Shown here one piece after another: positions 35,226 to 48,098 of a stretch of 64,000 bases of DNA (its first letter is position 1; every line of letters starts with the position of its first letter). Origin of the DNA: Prostheceraeus crozeri (taxonomy: Eukaryota > Platyhelminthes > Polycladida > Euryleptidae). The stretch spans positions 372,001-436,000 of the forward strand of contig CAJQUW010003080.1 in assembly GCA_907163375.1 (NCBI GenBank). Direction: 5' to 3'. Under the pieces are notes generated by a model. It did not search any database, had not been told where the DNA came from, and saw only the letters and a program-made list of their open reading frames with translations. The translations under genes and the position numbers were made by a program.

Positions 35226-38154
35226 TTAAAGCACTACATTTTTCTATTATCACTGAGATCAGCTGCTTCTGTGTCTGTGAAACAGCAAAGATGTCTTAGG
35301 ACGTCAACAGTGGTGTGATACTCGGTAAGAGGAGCAGGAGAAATCAGTTTATATCTCGGAAACCTAAACCAGAAACTAAGATCAAAATATTTCCGGTTTT
35401 AGTGTGGTGCCTCAGCACAGACGAATTAGAATAAATTAATAAAACAAAAGGACTGTCAGGAATTTCAAGTACAAAATCTTTGTTTTCATTGTTGTCGAAC
35501 AAGACAGAATTTTTAGATAAAAGGCTCATTCGACCAATTGATAAAGTGCGTTGTATTATTTGTATTATCGTACTTCAGCCGATATTCCACAGGAAAACTG
35601 ACTCTTGTGAGAAAGTCTTGTTATCAGAAGCGACAGTTTGTACATTTCTTATACATCATTACCGCGTTTTCGCTCCTTTTATTGCGACGTTAAATTGCAT
35701 TTTTTTCGCTTCTTATACACTGACCTCTGGCGACTTATTGAGTCATCATTCTGTATTGCCACGCGAGTTGCACTGAGGACACCGTTAGTACAACTATGAT
35801 ATCATAATACAACGTACTTCATCATTTCGTACTTCATCAAAAACTTTTTTAGAAATTAATCCTTATTTTAAGTAGATATTTTATCTGCAGTACATTATAT
35901 TCTCCCGATATGATTTCAGTGTACAGAACAAGTAAAAATGCGAGTACATTGCTTATTCTTTCCTTCTGCGTACATTTTAGCATGTCAGTAGCCTCATATT
36001 TTATTACATTATTCCTGACCTAGGTACATTATCTGAAGTAACAGATCGTTGCATACTCATATTTCATAGTTTTAACTGCAAACGACGATTAGCTAAATGA
36101 CTTTCTCCCATGCATGTTTCATGTTAAATATGAAGCATGTTGCTAAAGCACAGTACCGAGCACTTTTAATAAATTATCTCTATTTTGCTTTCTGTACTGC
36201 TGCGAGACCCACTCTGCTTTCTCATGTGATTGAATTCATACGACAATTCATGAGCCGACGGTTTTGAAGCTTTGATATTTTGGATATTGGGGAAGAATGT
36301 TCTTGAGATCACATTTGCATCAAACGTCATGAATTTCTTATAACCCAATCATGGAACCTTCCTTTCTTGATATGGCCGCGCCCGTATCACTCTCATGAAA
36401 ATCTTGAACATAATATACAATCCGTGAGAAGTGTGAGACAGACAGATAGACAATTTACTTTGATTTTCTTACAGCAGGCAGATTCACACCGATTTTTCAA
36501 CCTACAGTTTTGTCTACTCTGCTTCCTCTTAAAGATAATTTTAAACAATAACAAGATAAACTTTCTCATCTGAAACAGTTGACACTCATTTATTAACGAA
36601 AGCTGAAGAGGGTTCCCTTCACAAGTGGACCACAAATTCTCCAGTGTTAGTTGATCACCAAGCGACGAACTGACTAAGACAATTTTATCGCCGTTATCTT
36701 TGCTATGCATTGTTTTGGCGTTATTTGAAATCCGGAAATTAGGCATTTACTAGTACACACGCTATCAGGAAACATGGCTGTCGCTTTTGTCTTGGTATCC
36801 CCTCGGAAGCTGGTGAAAATGACTTGAACCGGGGAATGTGTCTATGACAACCGATGAACATTGATGTCTTCCACTCAGTTAAATAAGACAGTAGCCAAAA
36901 TGTTGACGATAATAATGTCAAGGTTCAAACAAGTGTTATCAGGACGATGTTTTCGGAAGCATCGGCAGTTTTAGTGAGAGACTATCAAAAATAAATTGAA
37001 TTTCAATTAATTGATTGCTCAGTAATTTTGAATTTCAATTAATTGACCAAAAAGCGAAACTATATCGCAACCAATTATCGATGTTCTCATTGGATTAGTG
37101 CTCGGCTTAAAATTTAAATGCTAGTAACTCTGTCACACATAATTACAAATTTCTTACTTGATTGCGAATACTGATGTAAGTCTAGTTTTACTTCTAAAAA
37201 AAAGTGATGTTACACATTATTTGAAAGACAGAATAATGAAACATTTAAATCATTTAATGATTTTTGAACTTGCTGTTTTGGAAATCACATGCATATGATA
37301 CTTTGTATGTGCGCTTTGAGAATTTTGGAATCAAAATGTACATGTAATTCTCTTTCAAGTCAAGAAATAGAATTGGAAAAAATCAACAAGATGAAATCAG
37401 CAACCTTAATAGCAATACTGCTATTTAAATAATTAGTATTATGTTAGTAAGGGCAGATAAGTTACGCTTTGTGCGAACACGTTGAAATATGAGCCCTACA
37501 AGCAATTGAGCTTTGAAATTTCATCTGATGATCATGGTCCGTTGTTTTACAAAACAGTTGTAGCGAGAATAAGAAACGCAGGGATGGTTGGGATTTTTAC
37601 CTGGACTTGTGGTCTCTATAGCTACATCAAACTTAATCACTATGCGTTGTTGCTATGCATGAATTTTTATTGAGTGATCTTTGTTTAACCTGGAAATCAT
37701 GTGTGAGAAACACTTTTTCTTCATAATGACTTACTGTATTTTCTTGCCTTACTAAGCTAAGATCGCTATAATTACTGTGCGGAGATAGAGCTCATATTAT
37801 GCCTAGATGAACTCATATAGAACTCAGTATGTTTAGCATGTTGATGCTTATTAATCGATTGATGACCTAAGCATCATAATGAAACCGTTAAAAACACACT
37901 TACGTGAAAACATTTTAAGTAAGCTTTTAACAATCTTTGAGTGAAATTCATATTATAAACGGCGATTACTTACTGCTTTAAGCTGATCAAACTATTTACA
38001 CAATAATGCTTACTGACAAATGCCAAAAATCACATAATGATCAAAAATTGAAAATAGATATTGAAAAATATCAATTCTTTTCAATTTTCATCATTAAGGT
38101 GAGAACAAAAATGAAATTAAATAAACGAAAGATCAAATTGCCATACAAAAGATG

Positions 38155-38227
38155 TGCGGCTGGTAGGATTCAAACCTACGATCAAGGTTAACTAGACTTG
38201 TGCTCTACCAACAGAGTTAGTAGCCAC
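38155..38227 (-). tRNA. tRNA-Thr(AGU)-like sequence, probable pseudogene
   Basis: 73 nt on the minus strand. Acceptor GTGGCT pairs with AGCCGC. The A box is TGTTGGTAGAGC. The anticodon loop CTAGTTA gives AGU (Thr) and the T arm is GTAGGTTTGAATCCTAC. A TTTT run follows closely. Weak points: one extra base before the D stem, and an anticodon stem (CAAGT against CCTTG) that pairs only with a shift. It is a decayed tRNA gene or the head of a SINE with no second copy here. Confidence 0.45.
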
Positions 38228-39822
38228 TTATGCGACTGCTTCAATTGGCAGGATCAAGCCCTCACCACCACACATCAGTTGTCATAGCAACCATAATCAA
38301 TGAATAAGTAACTCATCACAATTGTGACCGCCGACATTACGGCAAGTAGCGGGGATCGATTGTCCACCAAAGCATCTTAAACCATGTCGTGAATGCATGG
38401 ATTCACGAATTCAAGAAATTCATGAATAGCAGCATATGGCTTACTCATTTTGAATACTATGCAAGGTGGTCCAAATGACATGCACCACAGGATATTTCCA
38501 ATTTCCAATTTCGATTATTCGCAACAAAACAGATGAAAACGAGATTCACTCGATGGGTCTTCATTAGTTAGAAGGATACAAAAATATGAAAGCATTAAAT
38601 AGGGATTTTTTGGAAGCTCTTCTTCCTCGTTAGCACTCCTTTCACTGGTAAAATTTCATGCCGTGCTTCGGCTTTCTGTCCACATATGTAGACAAGCATT
38701 TTGCATCGCATAAAAACTTACATATTTCGTTTTTCTTCCGTTTCAACTTGCATTCATGTGCTTGATATCATAGACAAGAAACAGCAATGACATTGCAATC
38801 AGATGTAATTGTATATCTACTTTTAGAGCCGTTCGAATGGGGATGCTCTTCTTCTGCAGTTCAATTGAGAAATCTAACTTTGCTTTGTCCGACAAATGTA
38901 TCCTTTTTCAAATGACAAAGTAGGATTTTGTGCTAGAAAAAGACTGCGGCAATTTATATTTAAAGGCACATAGCCTAATATCTTATGACAAAAGAGACAA
39001 AACTGATCGAAAAATGGTTTCCAAATAATCCAAAAGACCACATTTCAATGACTAGCCTTTCCCTGTTGTTACTTTGCTTTGAGAGAGCAGTTATCATTTC
39101 GAAACATGAGTGAATTCAGGCCATTCCACAGACCGCACGTGTTACAGCAGATTCTTCTGTAGATGATGGAGCTCATCTCATCACCGCCACGAAAGCCCTG
39201 TTTAGTTTGACAGACACTCAATTCCCCTTCTTCAAAAGATCAAGAGATTGAATATTTGCTGCATTTCTCTTAGCCTGATTGAGCAGTGGGCTTATTGATG
39301 ACTTATCTCCTGATTCTTCAGCCCTTATTCTTAATCAACACCTACAAGGCTCCTTGAGATGAAACTTCTGACCAGACGATGATATTTTACAAAAAGAAAA
39401 GAAAAGATGGGATCTTTCAACTTAAGTTGGTGTCTGTAATATCAACACCTAAATTATGCTCAATAAGATTGATGACGTCTGTGCAGAATTCAGTTGTCAT
39501 CCGAAAGTTTTCACGGAATCTTCAAAGAATCATCAAAGAAGTCGGTCAAATGTGCCACACATCAGAAATTAGAACTGCACTACTGGCATTTTAGACATTT
39601 TTGAAATCGTGAGCACGAAAAGCTGGACAAAGTTGAATCATTAATGCCCAGTGGAACGTTTTCATGATGAAATCACACTATGTCTTCATCTGTGATTTTT
39701 TCATGAAGTTTTATACTGTAACTATGGTGCCTACATCTGTAGAAACGTGGCCGAAGAAAGATACTTTTTGTACTCATAGCCTTCCTGGGATGTGCTTCCT
39801 ACTGTACAAGATGTAATTCCTG

Positions 39823-40031
39823 AAGAAAATAAGCTGTCGATATCACTTAGAGATGACTTCTGACTTCACTCGCATTCCTTTTGAGCCATCAGCGTGGTCT
39901 AGTGAAGAAGGTGTGAGCTCGTCTCCAACGCGGACTTCGATTCGATTCTTAGGTTATGCGAATGCGGTCGGGGAATCAACGGTGTTGGTGTCATCTATTG
40001 ACTTAATAGCTGTCATTCTCTTGAGATATTC
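39823..40031 (+). repeat. tRNA-derived SINE, copy 2
   Basis: The partner of 9866-10080. It has the clearer promoter: A-box-like GTGGTCTAGTGAAG near 39895 and B-box-like CGATTCGATTC near 39938. It continues AATGCGGTCGGGGAATCAAC and TGTCATCTATTGACTTAATA and ends near GAGATATTCA. The two copies differ at many sites, so both insertions are old. Confidence 0.65.
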
Positions 40032-40489
40032 AATTAACTGCGACAGACCTTTGTTGTCAATTCCTGAGGATGTAGAATGCTTGCCTTATAAAGAGTTATC
40101 ACAGTTAAGTCACTAACCTGAAATATTACTGCATTCCTAAGTGATGAGTTGCAAGATATTTTATACATGTAGTCTACGTGTGCGTGCTTGTGCAGACAAG
40201 AAGTCAAACAGGCAGATGTTTTTTTGAATAGACAGGAGATCTGGATGTCCTTTCCAGTGTTCCTCGTCTTTTCCATTGATTTTGGAATGTCTGGTTTAAA
40301 AAATGGCGAACATTCTGTGAGTACTGTAGAAGAGCAATACTGGAAGGCTGCCAGAATAACTGCGACATTATCTGGTATTACAGCATATTTGTAAGTATGT
40401 CTCCTTAGTGACAACTGAATAAGCAAAGAAAGCACAATCAGCTCCGACCTTTACGCTTCTCTGTCACTGTCACCTTCCTTCCATCTATC

Positions 40490-40790
40490 TTTGCTATAAG
40501 AAGTTTCTTGAGAACAAGGCGCCAAATATACAGGCTTACATGTTCATTGACAGAGATAGTCGCTTCATCGGAAAACAAAACGTCAAACAAGAGCCGTCAT
40601 CTTCAATACGATTCACGGATCAAGGAATAGCATATTTCCATTCATCGATCAGGATCCTCCTGGGTCAGATGCGCAAATGCCGCTGTTTGTATGGATGAAA
40701 TCTCTCGGCTTTTAGGTTCCATCACTTGATGAAAATTGAATTCTTGTGAAGAAGTCTCACCCAATTGGGATTGATGACCGACCACTTATC
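40490..40790 (-). pseudogene. Mariner-like transposase remnant (SDEATI type)
   Basis: On the minus strand, LKAERFHPYKQRHLRI near 40720-40670 resembles the KxxPYxxQLLQAL block. VNRIEDDG resembles LERIEEDD, and DVLFSDEATISVNEHVSLYIW near 40600-40540 matches the RVLFSDEATFHVSGxVNRHNxRIW block holding the first catalytic Asp. The blocks are in the right order but separated by a frameshift and stops. It is the same transposase group as 24296-24590. No terminal repeats were found. Confidence 0.55.
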
Positions 40791-42810
40791 GGGGCATAAT
40801 GAACACTTCCAGTTCGCTTAATTTTGTTGAGAGGTCTGTTGCAGCTGTGTGGCGCATCTAATGCATGTGCCGGATGTTATTTCATTGAATTCATCTGCAC
40901 AATCCCATTTTCCGAAGTCATTTTCTTCATTCGCATGCTATTTGTTTTTTTCAAGGTCTCTTCATTATCCAAATTATTTCACGTCACCACGTTTAAATTT
41001 CTATATCTATGTTCTATAATGTCAACATAGTGTTTGTCCTCTTGTATAAAATTAAGCACATGCGATGCCACTGAGACATATAGAGGTTAAGCAACTATGA
41101 AAAATCAATTATATGAAAATATTTGGATGAAAGAATATTAAATAACTTAACCAAAACGACTTAAAATGCACGACTTTTAGCCCTATATGTAGAGCCAGCC
41201 ATTTATGCGTTATTGAGGATCATATAGCTGTATTCTAGCAGGTCAAATGTAGTGCGCGCCTATGTTGATGCATGAAATAATTTCCGCCTGCCTTCTTTGA
41301 AACAGGCATGAGCTTTCCAATAAATTTTGTTTTTTTGCAAATTGTGATGAATTGCAAAAGAAGTTCAAACAAATTGTGATTATTATACATAGGTTGTTCA
41401 CCACTATGTAGGCCTAACCTTGAGGTGAACAAGCGGACTTAACAGAAGTGCCGGTTGTCTATGCGGAAATAGTGTTACTAGAACTGCATCGTCCAACACA
41501 TTTGCTGACATTGACATCTTTTTGGGATGGCATGTCAAGCATAATATAAAGTGTGTATCAGAAGAGCGTTGTATATTGTATAGGATTCTGCCAATCTAGT
41601 CCTTAGCTCAGAAGATCCCAATCGCTTCTATAGACATCTTTTTGATTGCTACTTGGTCTTTAGTATTTTCCTTCATTCGTGTATGGTGACTATTACTATT
41701 GGCTCTACTGCTGTTGTCACATTATTGAATAAATTCAAATTCAAATATACAATCTTTCTTAATGAATGACCTAAGTAGACTCGTCTTAAAAATTTATTTT
41801 GAAGAATGAGAGACTTCGAGTACTTTTAAGATTGCATACACATAATTGACGACTCTACTCAATGATGCTAAAATTCAGACAGAGATAACATAAATGAATG
41901 AAAAGAGTACACGGAAAATTCTGAGTATTATTTCTATGTTAATATCTAGTAGAATATCAGAATATCAGAACGTTTATTCTCAAATTGAAAACACGTTTTT
42001 CTAGTTCCACACGAAAAAAATAGGAATATTGCTTTCATTCTTCAGTGTCAATTTCTGCATGCTGTATTGCAAATATCCCTTTCAAATAATTATAAATTCA
42101 AATATTAACGAGACATCATCCTACGGACAAATGTTTGTCCAGACATCAAAATCACAGATATACAAACATTTCTGAATGAATTAGGAATATCATTTATTCA
42201 CAGCTCCTTGTTTCGCGACCTCACCCTCATTTTCATCCTCTACCCTTTGGGGAGCTCGAAAATATGCTATAATACTAGATAGGAGTGCGTGCAAATTTTA
42301 GATTATTAAACAAATAAATGGCTAGATTTGCGTTCTGAGATATTTGTCCCCTTGTTTCAGCCATCTAACGGGAATTTTCTGAGTTTGAGAGGATGATAAA
42401 ACCTTCGAGGCATGACTGAAAAGTATTTTCAGGTTCATCCTGTGCCTTCAGGTTGAAGAAGGAACACTTAAATGTTTCAAGGATACGTTTAACATCTAAT
42501 AACTTAACTTATTTTCTCACAAATTATTGCATCTGTCACTTCATCGCGCACTAGGAAGATGCGGCGTCATCCGTGAATTTGAACGCTAACTCGTACATTA
42601 TTTCAAGGTATATTTCCCTTTTGGGGTTTCCGTTTCTCAAGATGATCGACGTTCCAAAACAAGTTTTCGAATGGGCTGTCATTGCAGTTATCGTTCATTT
42701 ATTCTTACTTCGGTGCAGACAGCGAACATAAACTTAGATTTCTTGTCCAGTCAAATTGGAGAAGAAAGAGAGGCATTGCAGAGAAAGGTAACATGAACTT
42801 CATCTCTTAC

Positions 42811-42993
42811 CACAGACGGCAAGATGGAGCCGCGTTTGCCCGTTGCCCCAACTTTTTCGTCCCCTCTCAAAGAAGGACGAGAGGCAGCCAAAGTGTGGAT
42901 CACAGAATTTCGTCGATCATGCCTGAATATTTTTGTCTCTCCTGACAACGAGCTGTGGGATAACGTAGACATCCGACGACTGTCCATAGACCC
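42811..42993 (-). CDS. SLC24A-like: NCKX-type exchanger, cytosolic loop exon
   Basis: A 183-nt exon, 61 codons, phase 0 at both ends. The acceptor is CATTTTCAG before GGGTCTATG, and the donor is GTGgtaaga. The translation starts GSMDSRRMSTLSHSSLSGE and ends KRGSILPSV. It is basic and Ser-rich, with RRMS and RRNS sites that suit basophilic kinases. Vertebrate NCKX loops have a comparable short stretch (SSASLHN..R.SI.QLMLH), and RRNSVIHTL may be its counterpart, but the match is weak. It joins in frame the 63090 exon upstream and the 30150 exon downstream. Confidence 0.75.
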
Positions 42994-43255
42994 CTGAAAA
43001 TGTATAAAATAAAAGAATTAATTAAGCAATAAATTAATTGCTTAAAATAAAGAAAAAACGCTAAATTGCATTTCACCTGGTATTCTCAAACTAAAAAAAA
43101 TAGAAAATATGTATTTGAATAAAAGCGAGAAAACAATATACTTTCTAAGACATTCATCAGACGTCTTTCTAAGACGTTCATCAATTTCTCAACTTAAAAT
43201 TCCATTCGTCAATGCAGTGACAGTAAAATATTTGCGCGTGTCGTCAATGTGGTAT

Positions 43256-43316
43256 GTTGGCTCAGCGGTTAGTGACACGGATTAACAATACGAAGGTTAG
43301 GGGTTCGAGAACCAAA
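43256..43316 (+). repeat. tRNA-like promoter fragment (SINE head or pseudogene)
   Basis: A-box-like TTGGCTCAGCGGTTAGTG and B-box-like GGGGTTCGAGAACC are about 30 bp apart, as in tRNAs. No acceptor stem pairing is clear and no other copy is seen, so SINE head versus old tRNA pseudogene is undecided. Confidence 0.45.
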
Positions 43317-44063
43317 TTTCAAACTGCAAACAAATTGATTGATTTGGAATAAATTACCTGAAGATTCACTTTGCAAGTATCATAAAGTCTATCTCAATAC
43401 ACAAGAACTTTTGCATGAGAATCGTTACATGAGGGAGGCAAAATGGGGCATAATAATCTGTCCATTTTATGCTGGAGACGCACTATTTGTAGAACATGAA
43501 CACTGAGTGATACCCCATGTACACAATTCAATTTCATCTATATCTTTTTGAAGAAAAACCTAATGTCTCAGTAAGCTGTCTTACCATCATCATATACGTG
43601 ATTGACAGTAGCAAAAGGATCCGATGAAATTTCTGAATTTTCTAAAAACAAAGAAAATTGGAAACTGGAATTTTGAATCGCCACTTAGAGAAATTTTTTG
43701 AATCGCTCTATGGAATTGTGAGTGTTGCTTTAGAAATTTGCAAACTTCAGGAACTCTACATTCTTCTGATTCCAGTCTGGGTACAATTAAAGTGCGATTA
43801 AAACACGAATTAGAAGGAAAAGAAGCAAACTTCTACTCAGCGTAATCTCATGAAAATACGATGCATCCGTTTATAAACATTGGTCTATATATAATTAAAT
43901 TACCGTTCTTCAATCATACATCTAAACATTTAAATGCAATGCATTGATTTAACGCGCTCAGTTAATGACAACTGAAATGACAGACTTGACCAAGTGGAAA
44001 ATGTGTGCAAGTAAAAACTCTTCTTACGATTTTTGTTTGAAACTGTTTTTTAAATGACATGTA

Positions 44064-44080
44064 AGAGAGAGAGAGAGAGA
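44064..44080. repeat. (GA)n microsatellite
   Basis: About eight AG dinucleotides in a row. Confidence 0.85.
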
Positions 44081-45081
44081 CATATGGAAAAATATGACAC
44101 ATTCAAATAAATAAACGCAGACCATTTGTCGTCCGTTATCTCACATCGATCACGAGCTAGTGTTTTAGTCCATGAGAATGTAGGTGTGAAAAAACCGCAT
44201 CGGACGCCCATGAAGAAATATTCAACAGGAAATTAAAAGAAAAATCAATGAAATTTCGAAAAGGTTGAAATTTATTTTTTAGTGAATCTATCCAGCAATA
44301 TTATGTGAAGAGGAAATATGACATTCATGAGATGTAGCAACGATCAACAGCTTCAAAACAGGTCAAAAAATTGCTCAATTTTATTTAAAATTGTTTTTAT
44401 CAATGACACAGTCGATGGATGGTCCATAAAGTAAGTAGAATTCTCTAATTAAGAGAGAAACGGGAATTTACATACCGGTGAATACAATCCTGAAATTCGT
44501 TATCTTTGTTAGCGAAGATTTTGTTCACTATTTCAAAGACGGAATTGTATAACAGCGCTTAGATTCTATGGATATTTATTCCAGTTATTCAGAAGAAGAT
44601 CTAATTGTAGCTGCGCATTCGATTTTGATTTTTCTGAGTGTTAGGGGCCACTATAATTTCGTTGATTTTCAAAATTTGATTCATTCTATTGATTTTTTCC
44701 GTGACTGGGTAAGCAGCATGATGGTTAGTTCCATGAATTATTTCTCTTTGATTCTGTTTCACTGTTCCTTTGGCTCAGGTCAGTTGCTTCTAAAATAAAT
44801 CATGATTTCTAGGCATTAGACATATAATACGTTTTATCGATGACTTCATTACTTCATTTTTGCTGGGTTCACGCTAGTTTTCTTAAGTTGCAAGATACCA
44901 AACTATGAAGAACGATATAAAGAAAGAAATCATGAGATAAAAAAATGATATCTTTCGGAACTTTAGGGAAAAGGGAATTGGCTATTGACTGTATGACATT
45001 TATGAGCTTCAAGTTTACGCTTATGAGGAGAATCATCAGAAGAATATCGATAATAGAAAACGAAATACAGAGCACTGATAG

Positions 45082-45537
45082 ACCAGGCTGCTCTGTGTTT
45101 GTTAATCCTGGCCTTACCGTGCGGTTGATAGTCATAAAGGTGGCAGAGTGACAGCTCGCCTGGGCAGAGAATAGAAAGATGTCCTCAGAGTAGCTTACAA
45201 CTAGTTTGGGCCATTCCGAGTCGTGCGGACGAGCCTTTTTATGGCGGAACGCAACGTCTACAGCTGCCAAGGAAGCTTTGTGCTCAAATTTTTGAAGTCT
45301 CTTCTATTCTATGCCTAGGCAAACTGGCACTCTGCAATCATTATGATTATCAACCGCACGGCAGGATAGACAGACGCAGAGCAGTCTGGTACGCAGTCCT
45401 ACAGCTTGTTCAGACATTCTATAGATATTTTTAACAAGTTTGGGCCATTCCCAGCCGTGCTGAGGAGCCATTGTAGCGAAACGCAGCGTCTGCAACTGCC
45501 AAGGAAGTTTTGTTCTCAACTTGTTCAAGTCAGAGGA
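45082..45537. repeat. Compound inverted and direct repeat
   Basis: Segment A (45082-45180) returns inverted at 45301-45391. Shared words are GAGCAG, CGTGCGGTTGATA, GGCAGAGTG / CACTCTGC and AGAATAGAA. Segment B (45202-45299) returns direct at 45436-45537: TTTGGGCCATTC, CGTGC, GAGCC, AACGCA, CGTCT and CTGCCAAGGAAG. A further inverted piece, GGACATTTTTCTATTC, closes the block at 45535-45550. At least two units of an unknown repeat lie head to head with a third partial one. There are no coding motifs or pol III boxes. Confidence 0.65.
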
Positions 45538-47050
45538 CATTTTTCTATTCAAGTCATCCATAATAATTTCATACATTTCTAACCAAGTGTAGGAACAAAT
45601 TGTTTGTCTGGAGGACGCAATGTATGCTATGTGAAAGCTGTAGTACATAACATGCAGCTCATTATAAAAAATAAATATCTATAAAAAGTGCAGTAGCCCT
45701 ATATAGCAATGGGAAGTCGATGATTGAATTAAATTTTTATGGCTTTCACTAAGGTTGAATTGCGTCGTGATCTCAGTAAGGAGTTTTGATGAATGACTGC
45801 ATTTTGTTGTCTCGTACGTCCATAGTGAAATTAGTCTTCGATAAAAAGAGTTACTAGTCAATGCAAGACGAAGACCATCAGTTGTCTTCTCCCAATCAAC
45901 CGATAAAGCTCCAGCAGACTATCGGCAACTTTTTCAAACATCGTCAGAGTTCTACTGAAACACATTATAATCGGAGACTTAATTATGTAGGTTTAACCCT
46001 CCATGCGTCTGGTCTGCTCGCATTATCCACGCGCACATTACATTACTTCTAGTTTTGTTCAATAATTAGCAGATGATCATAAGCAACCTTCACAGATGTA
46101 GGAGACACGTGAAAAATAGAACAGGAAATTTCTGGGAAAATGCATTTTAACTTAAAAGATTTTAGCTAAAATTTCAAAGATTAGTCATTTCTGATAGATA
46201 CAAAACGATTATGCATGCAATAAAGCTTTCACAATTGAGCATCACTCTACGCTATGAATATCGACATTTGATCTTCAAACAGGATTTTCTCTGTCTCCTG
46301 AAAAATGACTAATTTAACGCTTAAACCGATTTATTGAATGATAGCTTCAAAGAAAAGGGAACAGATATTGGATTATATCAATGAGACGAAATCCTTTGAT
46401 GTCAATACACTCTCACGCTCTTACATTAAGTTACGAACTCAGGTCTTCTAAATCCTAGCGTCTCATATTTCAGAAATGAGTTTTTTCTACCATTGTCACT
46501 GATAAACTTTTCCTTAATATGCGGACAACGATGTCCGAAGCAACAGAGTCTGATTTACTTCTGAAAATTCTGAAAAATATTATTGGATCAGTGAGAAGGG
46601 AAATACAAAAGACTCTCGCAGCGAAGGCGCTTAATTTTAAAAGATGTATTCAATTAAATCGTAGGCACTGTTAAAGATAAGTATTCTTCGTAACTAGGTA
46701 TCTCACACATTTTTCTGTCATGCTTTGGTAGAATTTCTAGTTTCTGCAGATGTTGCTGCTACAAAACTTATTTACAAATGTTGAAATCATCAAAGATTAT
46801 TATAAAAATTATTGTTTGCTATTATGCTAGTATTATATTCGATAGCAGCAATAAGTGACTAATTTTATGATTTAATGGGTGTAATGTCTACTCTATGGAC
46901 ATTGTGATTATATGATTGTTTGTCTGCATTAATTTCATTTGACAATGACAAGTCTTAACTCCAAATATTTCCTGGAATATAATTACATATCATGCTAAAC
47001 GGGTCGTTTTGGTTTTTCTGGTGATTACCAGTCTCAACACCTTAGGAAAA

Positions 47051-47117
47051 TGTACGATCATAACGTACCGACACTGTATAATAGTCTAACTTAGTGTCGG
47101 TACGTTATGATCGTACA
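47051..47117. repeat. Perfect 25-bp inverted repeat with 17-nt loop
   Basis: TGTACGATCATAACGTACCG plus ACACT (47051-47075) is followed after 17 nt by its exact reverse complement (47093-47117). There are no mismatches and no target duplication. The sequence is not AT-simple. It may be a small MITE core, a fold-back mutation product or an RNA hairpin. Confidence 0.9.
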
Positions 47118-47595
47118 ATGGGATAACACTGATATTGATGAATGAGCTAATTAGGAATGATCCTCTATTTCTGTCTATTAAGCATTATTTGAAAGCACTC
47201 TTGAACCAAAGTGATCGGAGCTGGATTACTTGCAAGAGCATCATCAACCTTCGTTGCCAGAATACCATCTACCACAAGAATTAATTAGCCGGAATATGAC
47301 TGCTCTACAACAGTTACTTGGCAGGTGGAATTCAAAAACAACTCCGTGAAAATCGCTTCAGTATTCTGAGAAGCACAGCCGAATCATCAGTTCAAAGTGG
47401 GATTGCATGGATTGCACGCATTATTATTACGTACACGGATGACATGATTATGTGGGATTATAGAGTATATGTACACGTAGTTGAATCATACTTTACATAT
47501 CCATATGACTACCACATCGGGACATCTGATACAGCAAGCCTCTAAAACATTGCACATATAAATTGGTGATTTGAGCTATTGGAAAATGTCATAAC

Positions 47596-48098
47596 CACAA
47601 AACCGGACAACCTGGTCGTTCAGTTTTCGTTATCTAGAATGGATTATTCGTATATCGCATACTATCGGAAATTGTACACACTCAAACAATAAGCTATCAG
47701 CCGGCTTTTGGACAACAGTCAGTGAGTGGCGTGCGTGTTGTAATATCATTCCGGTCACACATCACTGTCTAGTTTACATGTGCATTCAGTGAGGAATGTT
47801 GAGGAGAGGGTGGTGAAATCACCATGCGCCTGCAATCTACTTTAACAATGATCATAGGAACCAATATTAGCGAGAAAACGTGTGCGCCATGATCTAAATT
47901 CTTCAAATCTGAAAGAATCGTGGCACATTCAAGTAATTTGATGGAATTTACAGCAATCCGAAAGCGATGCTCGACTCCTATCTCGGTAAGGTATTAGGAA
48001 TTCCTATTTGCCCACTTACTAAGTTCCACCATGTGCCATCGTTTTGAATTAGTCTTCTCCTCTAGTAAACTGAAAGAGTTAAACAATCTAATTCTGTG
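47596..48098 (+). mobile_element. TIR element copy C, 503 bp, perfect 8-bp TSD
   Basis: It begins CACAAAACCGGACAA, ends CAATCTAATTCTGTG, and is flanked by identical octamers GTCATAAC (47588-47595 and 48099-48106). The 3' half aligns with copy B either side of its Tc1 insertion (AATTCTTC.AATCTGAA, TCGTGGCA, CAGCAATCCG, then CTGTAAGG-type sequence and TTTGCCCACTTA). No transposase is seen. Confidence 0.8.

Larger units (their letters stand above)
30151..42810 (-). other. Intron, about 12.7 kb
   Basis: Phase 0, between donor GTAAGA (42810) and acceptor TTGCTCAG. It holds the hAT element at 33.0-33.75 kb, the third hammerhead-SINE copy at 35.14 kb, a tRNA-Thr-like sequence at 38.16 kb, a SINE at 39.82 kb and a transposase remnant at 40.5 kb. 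Nothing nameable is seen in 30.2-33.0, 33.8-35.1, 35.3-38.1, 38.3-39.8 and 40.8-42.8 kb, apart from a duplicated GAATTTCAATTAATTGA at about 36.99 and 37.03 kb. Confidence 0.75.

Noticed and set aside
36393-36746. Minus-strand open frame of 117 codons
   Set aside because: No domain, no consistent codon bias, and no splice partners in phase with the exchanger exons.
44869-45648. Two minus-strand open frames of 133 and 114 codons
   Set aside because: They overlap the compound repeat at 45 kb and share similarity only because the repeat is duplicated. No protein family is recognisable.
47051-47117. microRNA precursor
   Set aside because: The stem is perfectly paired and palindromic with no bulges, unlike animal microRNA precursors. 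Without small-RNA data it is left as an inverted repeat.
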